Below are positions 1 through 11,270 of a stretch of 64,000 bases of DNA, piece by piece. The notes beneath the pieces were generated by a model, which was not told the DNA's origin, searched no databases, and saw nothing but the letters and a program-made list of their open reading frames with translations. A program made the position numbers and the translations under genes. The first letter of the stretch is position 1. Each line of letters opens with the position of its first letter. Source of the DNA: Straminergon stramineum (Eukaryota > Streptophyta > Bryopsida > Hypnales > Calliergonaceae); assembly GCA_963920665.1 (NCBI GenBank), contig OY987272.1:5399001-5463000 (forward strand). The letters are read 5' to 3'.

Positions 1-2531
1 TTGAGGGTCTAATATGGGGTTTTAAGGGGACCCATATTAATTATCCGACTATATAAATAACTATATAAATATCTACCTTTATTGTACATCAATAGTTATT
101 GAAGTGTCTAGGGGATGTACATCATGTTTCAAACATCTACAGTTTTTCACAACAACTCCCTTTAATTTTTTGGTCCCCTTAATATCCCTATTCAGTGTAG
201 TACCCTTTGAATTATAGAATATTTGCAAAGTCAAGTCTTCAAAATCTTTACTATATAAATGCCATATAAAGAACTAACATAAGAATCTTCTAAAAAACTG
301 ATGAATGAAAAAATACATTTTTATATGCTGGGGATGTGTTGACGTTCATCCTTTGTTCAAAATTTGAACGGTGGTTCTGTAGAGGTTTAAAAACAACCAT
401 TCCACGAAGTTATATTTTCAGATCAGTCTTCATGACCAAAAAATCACATTTTCAATGTGCACATGGGCTGTTAACACTGTCTTGACCCCTGTGTCGACCA
501 ACCAGCAAGAGGGGACAACTAGAATGCCACTTGCAGCAACTTTCTCAACGAAAAAATGAGCATGAAAGTCCGGCACTTTGATGATATAAGAACACATCAA
601 GGACCTCATAAAATCGTACTCCATACGTACTCAAAGAATTCAGTCCTTGGCATTTAATCTTTGTGTTAAAGATGTTGTACATAATGAAGAGTGCTTGATT
701 TTCAAAGGGGTTGCACATCTTGAAACACATTTTTCAGTAAATTTTTCTCAAAAGGCAAGAAGAAAGTGCATCATTAGAATTTGGGGGCCTCTGATCTAGT
801 ATTCTAATCTTGAAATAGTGGTCTTGAGTACATAATTCTTTGTGATATGTATTCTTGAGTCATAGGACACCTTTATAGTAGGGGCGACTTTGGAACACTT
901 CCCCTCATACACTCTTTCAATGATGGAACACAAACACAACTTCTTGAACATGAAAGCTAGGGTATTTTTTTCTATACTACTACTCTATAGGGAACAAGCA
1001 ATTGCACCGCAACAACATTTATCCCTATAGCGCTAGCTCAATATACAAGTAAGATTCTACTCAAATGTCCACTCCTATAGCTTTTGTCAATACAAAGCCT
1101 CCTCCACTTTCAACTAGAGGCTATAAGGTGAAGTTTCTATTCAATTGTTGTCAATGATTTTTGACAACAACCCTTTAACACCTGAATCCTTTTTTGAACT
1201 TTTGCACATTACTACTTACGTCTTTGTACAAATATTTTATTTATCCCAATTACATCAATTTGATTATAAGGGTTGTGTGGCTTTTTAAAGATTCAATCAT
1301 TACATTGGATGAATGAGAAGTTTTTAGGTAGAACCTCACCCTAAAACACTCTATTCATAATTCTAAATATGGACTTCAGAGCGCTTAGGAGTTCAAAGAA
1401 GACTAATATACATGGGAGGTAAAAAGATTAAATAATCCGAAGTTCAAGAATATTACGAAAGCTCCTCGTTTCTATCAAATTTCAAGAAAATTATTTGTGA
1501 GAGGCTTTGTACCTATAGCACTTTCTTGCATTGTCAAGTAAGATCCTACTCAAACTTTCCTATATATAGCTCTAGACTTGTCAATGTAAAATATACTTCC
1601 CTTTGGTTTAGAATAAATATAATAAAATAATATCATAGAAGGAAAGTAATTGATCATCTCATGAAATCATTATTTAACACCACAACATTGCCAAGAATAA
1701 AAAGTGTTCAATGAATGACTTTCAAGATTCTTCTAAAAAGTAACAAAGAATGGAACTATACATCCACTCCTCCAATCATTTTTTGGTTGACTACCGTACT
1801 TCACCAATGAGGTAAGTATTGTGAGCTTGTGACCCTTTGGTCATTGCATACATTTAAACTAATTGGTTTCACATTTTTGTTGTTGTAGTAGAGTGACAAA
1901 CTAGAGAGTTTTTCACATTAGTTCATTTTTAGTTAAAAAATCACATATTATAGTTGGTCAAAGCATAAGCATGCAGCTTCTCATTGTTGTCCCTACAAGA
2001 GATTATTCTTTTCCATTTGGGATTCTAATGTGGTTCTTTGGACTCCCTATATAGTTGCAATGGTAACCAAAAGTGTCCCTTCAAATTGTGGAATAACAAA
2101 GGAACCTTTGCCAATGTGTCTAAACCGGCATGGAGGTGCTCCTTGAAGTTATAAAACAATGACTATTCAACCCAATTCTCCCCCTCCTTTCAACCCCAAT
2201 CCCACTCTAAAGTTGTGTATTGCAAATCCTTTACACTTTTTACAACATTAGAATGCAAGAGGGCATCATCGACAAGGGACACAATTGGATTGGAGCCATC
2301 TTGGATATACTTACCTCCACAACATTGTATAACTAGGCAATGGTCCTCCCCCTATTGGGACAATATTATACTTTGCTAGATATTTGGGAAGGACTTCTCA
2401 TTCAATTCAAAGATTGGAGTTGGCTAAGGAGACATATAAGACCATTTTGTTTACTATAGGGTTCTCCTTTTCAAGGGTGCAAAAGAAACTTGTGCGTCAT
2501 TGGTAAACAATGTTATGTTTTATTAAGTCTT
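1..2531. other. AT-rich intergenic DNA, no gene seen
   Basis: No open frame here has the length, composition or splice-site context of a gene; the few frames above 60 codons look like chance. The DNA is AT-rich and has the texture of decayed transposons, but I could not pair any terminal repeats. Confidence 0.5.
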
Positions 2532-2775
2532 ACTAGTGTGCCTTGTGTCATTGCCACAAGTAAAAGTATTTTTCTAATTTTTTGGTTCATAAAAACTTTG
2601 AAATTCAATAACTTTTACATCCTAGGCCCAAATACCATAAAATAAAGCCCATTCACCCCTCCTTACCAAAGGCTTTCCAACGGTACCAAGAATGCAACCG
2701 AGAACGCACAGTCCATGAGATCTCAATGTAACAAACAAACAAAACAAAACAAATAGCCTAACTTAAGGTATGGAT
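2532..2775 (+). repeat. Dispersed repeat A, copy 1
   Basis: This segment runs from ACTAGTGTG to AACTTAAGGTATGGAT and is repeated about 450 bp downstream with the same start and end. Shared blocks include the middle motif around AAAAACTTTGAAATTCAATAA and the AACAAACAAACAAAAC tract near the right end. The middle also resembles the core of the longer TTAA elements at 8550-9483 and 63010-63945, so A may be a fragment or relative of that family. Confidence 0.8.
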
Positions 2776-2984
2776 CCTTTCATGGCTAGCATGTAACAAA
2801 GTATTTTCAATGAAGGAAACCATTTCATTTGTGTCAAAACAAGATAGGGAATAATGTGTTTGAAGATGAGACTAAGCTTACCAAGTCAAGCCATTTTCCA
2901 CTTGGAGATCACTGTGGCATTCACTACATAGGGAACTTTGTCTTGGGATAGCATGAAACTTTGACCATTGATTTCTTCACAAGT

Positions 2985-3242
2985 ACTAGTGTGTCGCTGT
3001 GCCCTATACCATTGCCACAATCAAAATAAAAGTAAAAGTATTTTCCTAACTTTTTTGTTCATAAAAACTTTGAAATTCAATAACTTCCACATCATTAGCC
3101 CAAACTCCACGAAACAAAGCCCATGCACTCCTCCTCCCCAAGGTTTTTTGATGGTACCAAGCACGTGGCTAAGGGACGCATGGTCTAGGAGATCTCAACA
3201 TAACAAACAAACAAAACAATCAACCTAACTTAAGGTATGGAT
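2985..3242 (+). repeat. Dispersed repeat A, copy 2
   Basis: This is a direct repeat of 2532-2775, also from ACTAGTGTG to TTAAGGTATGGAT. Small indels and many substitutions separate the two, so the duplication is not recent. An 86-codon open frame across it is a by-product of the repeat and has no protein features. Confidence 0.8.
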
Positions 3243-5040
3243 GGCGGACTTTACCTTATTCTGAATTTCATGAGGAGCCAGGGCATCCTCAAAGGACCAA
3301 CATTGCAAATTGTCCAGTCCTTGCAAATCAAGTATCTTTTGAAAGATTGGTATGGAATAAGAACTTGACATTACTATAGTACCAGCCCACTAAAAAAATT
3401 GGCTGATTTTTGCCATGATCTTACCTGATTTGGGCGATGGTTCTTTTAACACCAAGGAAAATGTTTGAAAAAACAAATGAAATGGTTTAACCCTTCTCAA
3501 AAAAATATTGGATTTGTCAATATTCAAATGGAAGATACTCATAATAGATATTTATATGGATGAATGCACATATGAAGATATTAATTACATTCATTATTCC
3601 TTATATGCATTCATTCCGGGTACAAGCCATTCTAACAACAACAAAATAAATGATTATTACAAATTAGAAGTGCATTAAATATCACATGAAATAGATTGAA
3701 GTAAATTTATACGTAGATTTTGGATGATTGGAATAGATCCCGTTACAAATAAGCTTGTAGACATACTTTTTGGGTTACTTTTGTAAATTTTGAAACTAAA
3801 AGACTAATGGATCAGTTAGGATAGCTTCACAACTTATTAGAATGTGAATTAGGTCAAATAGACATACTAATATGAAAAGGACCATTAGATAGCCAGATAA
3901 GGAGTTAGGGTTAATTTGGAATCAAAGCAGTTAGACAAATAGACATTGCAATTAACTATGAGTTAGTTACGGCCAAGAAGCATAAGACTAATCGACTATG
4001 ATTTTCATCGCTCTCCCTTGACGTTTGCAATGAATGCTCGCCTTTGTCTAATGTACTTGTGCATTCCTTCAAAAATTAATGAAAATATGTCTATTTGTCT
4101 ATTCAAGTGTGTAGCCAAGGATTGACTTTTGTAGTTTTTGTTTGAGTCACTAGTGATTGGTGGTTGTTAGTATTTTGTTCTTTGTCTAATAGTCGAGAGT
4201 TGTAAGGTTGGTCAAATTGTCTTTTCTCATTGCAAACAACTTAAATATTTAAGGAGTGCATTAATTTCTTAATTAAGCCAATGATTGGCTTACTCTTGTT
4301 ATAATTTATTGATTGTCAATTAGTCGTGTTTTGTGTAGTGAAGCAATTAGCTTTTTGTGTGTATATGTGAGTTAAGTGGTCAATTTTGCCAGGGATTGGC
4401 GGTTTGTTATATGAAGGACAATTAGTCAGGGATTGGCGTTGTTTACTATTTTGATTTCAATCTAATAATCAAGCTGTGTGAGCTTTGTAGAAGTTAAGTT
4501 GGTGAGCAATTTATTAGTGTTTAAGTTTATATACTGTCTATTGGTCTCTGAAAGAGAGTAGTTAAATTACTAGTGATTGGTATTTCTTAAAAGTTAGAAA
4601 TGAAATCAATCTGACAAATAATTTTGTAAGCTGGGATAAGGTAGAATTGTTTGATCATAAACATGGTCAAATAGTTAGTCGAGAAGAGAGTTGTAGAAGA
4701 CGAATAATCTAGGAAGTTTTATAAATACTTAGTATCCAGTGAGTGGTTGTTAAGTAAGACAATTTGACAATGAAGTGTAAGTGGTCATAGCTTGTAGAGA
4801 CAACCATGTGTAGAGACTGATTTAAGAAGTCAATTAGACAATGAATATAGTGGAAATTAGTAGCTAGTGATTGGTGGAAATTTTTGGAATTAATAAGTCT
4901 AATTGTCAATATGTATAAATGCGTTAATTTGGTTGTCGTTGTAGTCTAATTGTCTATGAGAGAAAATTTGGAGTTAAAGTGTTAACTATTGACATGGTCT
5001 ATGTGTATGTGAACAATGGACAAATTGACATGTAGAGGAG
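3243..5040. other. AT-rich DNA with a recurring GATTGG / AATTGACAA motif
   Basis: No gene was found. From about 3780 onward the DNA is dominated by two short motifs repeated irregularly: (A/T)AGTGATTGG or CAGGGATTGG, and AATTGACAA or TTGTCTAAT with their complements. There is no fixed period, so this is a degenerate, satellite-like region rather than a clean tandem array. The same texture returns at 6346-7064 beyond the GC-richer island at 5041-6345. Confidence 0.5.
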
Positions 5041-6345
5041 GTGTCGCGCCCCTTAGTGATACTTACCACCTTAAGTTCACCTTCTAATGCTTTCCCAAGC
5101 ACTTAACCTTTTAGTGACACCAAGGGTCATACTCTCCTAACACTACACATGCCACCCACCCACAATATTAGGTTCCAACTCAAGTCAAGGGTTCCCTATT
5201 CCTCTGTGACTCCGAGGACTTTCCTTCCAACCCTTAACTCCCACAAGACATCAAACATGTCATTTGATGATATGGGTCAGAACTTTCATTGATGTCCAAG
5301 TACTAAGTGGAGGCACTACTCCCCACCGGTGCTAACTGCCCTTGAATGGGACCCAACTCCCTACTAGGCTCAACCAAATTCATCTCGGGACTCGCTAATT
5401 GGGACTCACACCATGGCCTAGTGTGGAGTGGGACACCACTGAACCGGAATGAAGGAGTACACAAGTACTCCATGGTAATATACAAGTGATGAAAAGGCTC
5501 CAACACCAACCTCACCACCCGAGGCCACTTTAGCTCACCATGGCACCATCTGGAAGTGAGGAGGGAGATTACCCCTTCTCATAGTATTCTCTACGGGATT
5601 TGGTAGCCTCCCCTCCCTCCCCCTCCCCCATACTAGAGGTCACTAGGAACCCCCCCAAGATGCTTCCCATCTTGGAAGACCACCTAGTTCCAAGTGGTTT
5701 CCCCAAAATCGGACCCCTACTGACTACCGATCTTCCCATCGAGATAACTTTTATCTCCAAGATTCAAATACCAAGTGCGAGCCCATTTTTGTGATCTAAA
5801 TTTTTCGTAGATCACCTTGGACTATTCACTTTCCCCAATACGACAAGTATTAAAGAAGTTATGGCCCTCGAAAGGTACAAGTTCCCCGGGAGGTGTAGTT
5901 CTCCGGGATTTCACCCTCTTTGGATGCCTATAACTTTTAGCTCACAACTCATCTACTCATTAGCTTTAGCATTTTGTAAATCTTGTCTCCTTATCTTTCC
6001 AATGATATGTGGCATGCCCTATTTGACTCAAAGGAATCCTCCCAAACCTTGTTTCCCACGTCCCCATGCCTCGGGACGCGACCAGGACACTGCCAACTTT
6101 GAGGAGCCATAACTTTTGACTCCCAACTCGGATTCTCATTTTCTTTGAACCCATGAATGTGTCTTCTCATAAGCTTTCCAAGTATGTGTGACACAGCCCT
6201 TAATTCATCCGGATTAGAGCGCTACAATGCTTTAATTGCTCGGGACTCCTAGTCCCCCTCATTCCATCTCTTGCAAGGCTTGAAGAGTCACCCCAACGTC
6301 CCCCTTGCTCACCAAGGTGGCACGGGTACATCTTTTGATGAGGAT
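5041..6345. mobile_element. LTR-retrotransposon-like island, possible solo or 3' LTR
   Basis: This block is clearly richer in G+C than both flanks. It starts after a purine-rich stretch (AGAGGAGG, 5034-5041) with TGTCGCGCCCC. Near 6224-6228 it contains GAGCGCTACA. TG...CA ends next to a polypurine tract are usual for LTRs. Internally it repeats the phrase 'CCATAACTTTT' or 'TATGGCC' around 5861, 5930 and 6109, as many plant LTRs do. I found no matching target-site duplication and no gag/pol frame, so the exact ends and class are uncertain. Related wording appears at 27770-28254 and 29482-29990. Confidence 0.4.
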
Positions 6346-7064
6346 TATGACAAGAGGAAACCAAGTATTTTGGGAATATTTGGCAAATTGTCTAAAGTAT
6401 ATTTAAGTAATAGCCTAGTTGTTGTTGGTAGTTGAGATGTCAAGTAGTCAATTTAAGATAATGCAAGTGATAGAATATTGCTTAAGTTTGGAATAGTAAT
6501 TTGGAATTAAAGTAGGACTATCCAATTGGCTATTAGAGAATATAAGAGCCAAGTGACAATTTGACATTAATTATGATTAATTAGGAATAGTTTATAGCTT
6601 TTCCATATTATTAAAGTACCCAGTCAAATTGACAGAATAGCAAATTTATATAGACTGTGAGAGTCTAGCAAGTGGGAAAATAGACCAATTGACTTGTTGT
6701 TGGCTGAAGAGGGAGCTGGAGAAAGGAAGAAGCTGTATCTAATTGACTGAAGCATAATTCAAAGGAATGAACTTTAACCTTTGCATACTTTGCATAACTG
6801 TGACAAATTGACCTTACAGAGTTGTGATTTTGCAAAATTTCATTTGTAGTAATTAGGTTAATTAATTAGAGATTGGACCAATTAACAATGGATTAAAATT
6901 GAAGAAATCATTAAAGAATTGCAATTGTGTGTATGTGGTAATATTTATATATTATATGTGAAATGATTAAGTTGATAGAACAAGAGCCATGACTATTCGA
7001 CATACCCTTGACAAATTGACATTAGAATTTTAGTATAGGACAGTGACGTTATGTCATGTGTCTG
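6346..7064. other. AT-rich motif region, right flank
   Basis: This continues the degenerate AATTGACAA / GATTGG texture of 3780-5040. No gene was seen. Its likeness to the left flank suggests the 5041-6345 island was inserted into one continuous low-complexity region. Confidence 0.45.
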
Positions 7065-7264
7065 NNNNNNNNNNNNNNNNNNNNNNNNNNNNNNNNNNNN
7101 NNNNNNNNNNNNNNNNNNNNNNNNNNNNNNNNNNNNNNNNNNNNNNNNNNNNNNNNNNNNNNNNNNNNNNNNNNNNNNNNNNNNNNNNNNNNNNNNNNNN
7201 NNNNNNNNNNNNNNNNNNNNNNNNNNNNNNNNNNNNNNNNNNNNNNNNNNNNNNNNNNNNNNNN
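7065..7264. other. Assembly gap (200 N)
   Basis: There are exactly 200 consecutive N characters, the usual placeholder for a gap of unknown size. Any reading frame crossing it is meaningless. Confidence 0.99.
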
Positions 7265-8549
7265 GAACCCTAAACTTTTTCACAAAAGTAGATTCTATCT
7301 ATGAAAAGTCTCTTCTTGTTCTATCCACCTATAGCCAAGAAAAACATGATTTTTTTACAAAAAAGTTTAGTATCATTGAAGATTCCTTCAACAAAGTTGC
7401 AACAACATGACAATGACATTTGGAAGGTGGGGTTGTTGGAAAGCTTGAAAAGGCCCCCCCAATGAACCAACTTCATAGCTTTGCTACTTTGTCTTTCTCG
7501 GGAGGCATTTTAGTGCTCTTTAGAGAACCCATCCCACATCTTGGTAATTGATAAGATATGTTGACCATGGACAAGGAGCCTCATTAATCTTTGTTTGTAA
7601 ATACTTTGTATACCCAAATGCCATGAAAGACAAATGAAAATGATTGTTGCAAAATTTGATGAACAAGTTTGGATGAGCCTCCACCCTCGGCAAACAAGAT
7701 TGGATAGAAGAAGGATTAGGAACAAGTTTGTTGTATATTGGTGTTGGGCCAATATGAATTTGATTGAGGATGTTCTATTGTAGGCCTCCAATTTGATTGT
7801 AACCCTAAAATTGGGGCATAATGGGTTCCCATTGCATCATGATGTAGTAAAAACTATAAATTCAAGGATTTGCATTATGACAATTTCAATGTGGAATTGG
7901 GGGAGAATGTTCAAAAATTGGGTTGAAAGTTCATGATTTTATGACTTCAATGAACACCATGATTCAATTTCTATATTTGACAAAAAAATTATTCAAAATC
8001 TTGAGGGACATTTTCCTAGATGCTTTGGAATTACTATTATAGCCATAATGAGAGTTAAAAGAGCGAGTCACATTAGAATCATTCCCTTTAGGGACAACAA
8101 TGGAAAGTTGATTTGTTTTTGCTTTGATCATCTATAATGACTCATTTTTTCCTCAAAATTTAGTTTACCAAACTACACTTGAAAAATTCTTTAATTTGTT
8201 GTTCTATTGCCAAAAAATATTGTGAACCTAATTAATTACTCTAAATAAGGTTGTTTGTTCTGAAACCAACTATCCACCCAATATCATTAAAATTTACTCT
8301 ATACTAACTACATTTATTATAGAAGGCCAATCAAAGATTCCTTAGTGTTGGAGTGCCCTAAAACCAAAAAAATTGAACATTCCTAGACTTTCAAGCACCT
8401 AGAATTGGAGAAATCTTGTATAAACGACTTTAAAAAAATTTAGATTTCTATATAGAAGTCTACACTAGTTGCAAAAGGGGATTTAAAATTTTTGGCCACT
8501 TTTATTTTTTTTGAAGGAAGGCAAGTTACTAACTACCAAAAAATTCTTT
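7265..8549. other. AT-rich intergenic DNA, no gene seen
   Basis: No gene or paired terminal repeat was recognised. The text resembles old, mutated transposon sequence. Confidence 0.4.
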
Positions 8550-9483
8550 TTAACTCCTAAAAGACCATGGCCTTTTTTGTCAATAGCCATTCAAAACTAC
8601 AATTTCTATTGCAAAGAAGAAAAATCTATGAAATTTTTCACATATCGAATTGTATGATCTTGTACTAAACTAATGTCACATTATGGGGAGGGAATTTTGG
8701 AAACTTTGACTACATATATTGCAAGATATTTGTATTTAAAGATAAGAATACAAGTTATTTTTGCAATTTGCATGACTAGATTATTTGACTTTGAACCTTC
8801 TTAACTTAAACTTTTGCACTATGTACAAAATTTGAAGTTCAAATTTTTTTACAATGGAGAATTGAGTTGAGAGTCAGTTGAAAAAAATCAATAGAAAAAA
8901 CACTTAATTTTCCATCCTTAAATTTTTTTTAAGTGGAAGTAGACATAAGATAGAAGGAAAAACTAAACCTATATTAATATCTTTAACTAAAGATGAAATT
9001 GAAAAACACTAATTCCAATGACGAGATTGTTCTAGCAAGCAAACTAAATAAATCATTTGGGATGTTTTTTCAAATTGCGAAAATTGAGTTCAAAACAAAT
9101 CCAATATTTTTTTTCTCAAGAAGATTCTATGATTTCTTGGTGAACAGGATGTGCCATAACTTTCACATCATTAATCCAAATGCAATAAATCAAAGTTTTC
9201 TATGTAGACACTTGAAATTTGTTTTTTACAAATCATATCATATTTCAAGTTTGTGTGGATTTCTTTTGTTGCTTGGCAAGGTGAAAATTGTGCTTAGGAT
9301 GGCATAACTATTGTTCTTGGGTACTAATTGAAATGAAAATTATAATCCTAGAAGCTAATGTATTTTCCTATCTTAAGAAAAATTTCAAAAATTTACAACA
9401 AAATTTGAGACTGGAAGAGCCTTTCTATCCAAAATCCATTTTGTCCTTTGTAGGGACTATAATTTGGTCCTTCACAAGTTTAT
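8550..9483. mobile_element. TTAA-flanked element, family D, copy 1
   Basis: The left end is TTAA followed by CTCCTAAAAGACCATGGCC. The right end is degraded, with TTGGTCCTTCAC near 9465-9475. It aligns along its length with the better-preserved copy at 63010-63945, for example the blocks around 8950-9050 and 9150-9200, and with the minus-oriented, interrupted copy at 30330-31215. The frames of 104 and 98 codons inside are not conserved between copies, so this is a non-autonomous element. The ends fit the TTAA target and C-rich termini of piggyBac-type elements; no transposase was seen. Confidence 0.65.
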
Positions 9484-11270
9484 TAGATTTAAACATCTTA
9501 GTGGGCATCTTCATTACTTTTTTGTATGACAACAAGGCAATGTTGGTCCTAAATTATAGTTTCTCCCTATTCACATCAAAATGAAGGCATCATGAAACTT
9601 GACAAATTAAATATGACTCTAGAGTTGAAATTCAATTGTGATTTCAACATAGTATAGAAGTTTGCTTTTAGATTGGCATTCTACAATATTACACCTAACT
9701 ACAGTGCGGGGTCAAATGACTTTGTTGTCATATGGGGACCTAAGAATTTCTCAAAGGAATGAACATGTTGGTTCATTACATGGTCTACCTCCTAACAAAG
9801 GTATCAAGGATGGAATTCTCTATCTAAGGTCTATGAGGCTTTAGTAGGTGAGCCATTCCTAACAAACGCTTAATATACACTAGTCTTTCAATCTAGGGTT
9901 AACCTTCTTTTTTCTTCTTCTTGGGCATTCTACAAAAACAAGATACTTTAGATTTTGATTGAATTTGGTTACAATTGACTTTACAACAACCTACAAATCT
10001 ACCATAGAAGAGCATCTATGCTATTAGATAGAACAAGGGGCGCCCTAAAAAGTTAGGGCAAGCACTGCAAGTGATCTTTTACTGAGCTTCAACAACTCGG
10101 TTCCCATCTAGACCCCAAAAGCCTCCCCTTAATCAGCAGTTCACTAAGCATGCCTTTGAAAGCTTAGAAAGCTTCCCCTACCAACAGTCCAACCCGAGCC
10201 ATTTTGCCTTGCCACTCTACCACCACGCCCATGTCTCGCCATCACCACCAAAATCCCGACACAAAACACAATCAATGCAATGCATTCTCCGACCAAAATG
10301 ACTCTGCATTTGGATCGCACTGAACATTTTCATGGCCACGCCAAGTTCACGTCCGGAGGTCTGATTTTGGCAAGCCCGGGCTCCCATGTCCCAAGTCTTT
10401 GTCGTCCCACCCCACGTTCCGTCCAACAGTGTGGATGCTCGGAAGCAACGACCAGAGGGACATGGCACACAGTAATGGGTCATCCCTATCTTACGAGACC
10501 GACAAATACCAAACCGACACTTTAATTACAGAATTGGGATATTTGAATAAGTCAAGCTCCAAGTTCAAAAGCACCAAGCTCCACTCCACCCTTTCGTTAT
10601 TTGAATAAGAGCTATGCATAGCTGCGGGATTCGAGAAACAGAGCACGCGGAAACAAGACGGCGCATTCAAGTTCTTGTGCGAAACAACGAATTCTTCGTA
10701 AAAACAAGGAAAAACTCGTCATGCATGCTCTGCCATGGAAAATTTGGTTGCTAGTCGCAGCTGGAACTTCTTCTCAAGTGCATCAATTCTTCTAAGCACT
10801 CGTTAATTTCATGCAACCATTCTTCCGGTCATTGTGAATTCCGAGTCCTGTCTGCAATTAAAAACGACACCAAACCTTTCGCATTTAAGTTGACCGGAAT
10901 CTCTGCAACCACGCATAATGGAAGTGCCTAGCTTGATCATCAAGTAGGGCGAGTTTCTGGGGATTGCTGTTTGATTATCCTTGAAGAAGATTGAAGAAGT
11001 TTGAGCTTATTTAGAATGGTCTGATGTTCGTATGTTTTTGATAGAAAAGACTTTGCGCCAGTCGCGAATTGAAGAGTGTGCTTAGGTGTGGAAAGCTCCA
11101 ATTTCAGGAACCCAAGAATTTCAGGGTTTGCTATTGCAGATTGCTGCAAATAGGTGAGATTTGCTGGCGGCGAAGTTCTAGCGCCGGTAGCGAGACGTGG
11201 AGGTCCTCTGTTGTATTCGGTCTCCTTAAGGGGAAGATTTGAGGTTGAGGGCGAAGACTGCTTGCTAGCG
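9484..11270. other. Intergenic DNA grading into the bestrophin upstream region
   Basis: From 9484 to about 10020 the DNA is AT-rich and featureless. From about 10030 it becomes richer in G+C and less repetitive, as expected for a promoter and 5' leader. A palindrome CTATGCATAG lies at about 10611. No in-frame ATG exists between the TAG at 11151-11153 and the ATG at 11271. The leader contains AATAG/GTGAGA (11149-11159), which could act as a splice donor, so an upstream 5' exon is possible. Confidence 0.4.

Noticed and set aside
3487..3914. Another TTAA element (TTAACCCTTCTC ... TTAGGGTTAA)
   Set aside because: The two ends agree only over the first few bases and no second copy of the interior was seen.
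6993..7410. Reading frames on both strands spanning 7065-7264
   Set aside because: They consist almost entirely of unknown residues from the N gap.
11154..11270. N-terminal extension of the bestrophin protein starting at 11154
   Set aside because: That codon is GTG, not ATG, and the next upstream codon is TAG; an extension would need an unseen upstream exon.
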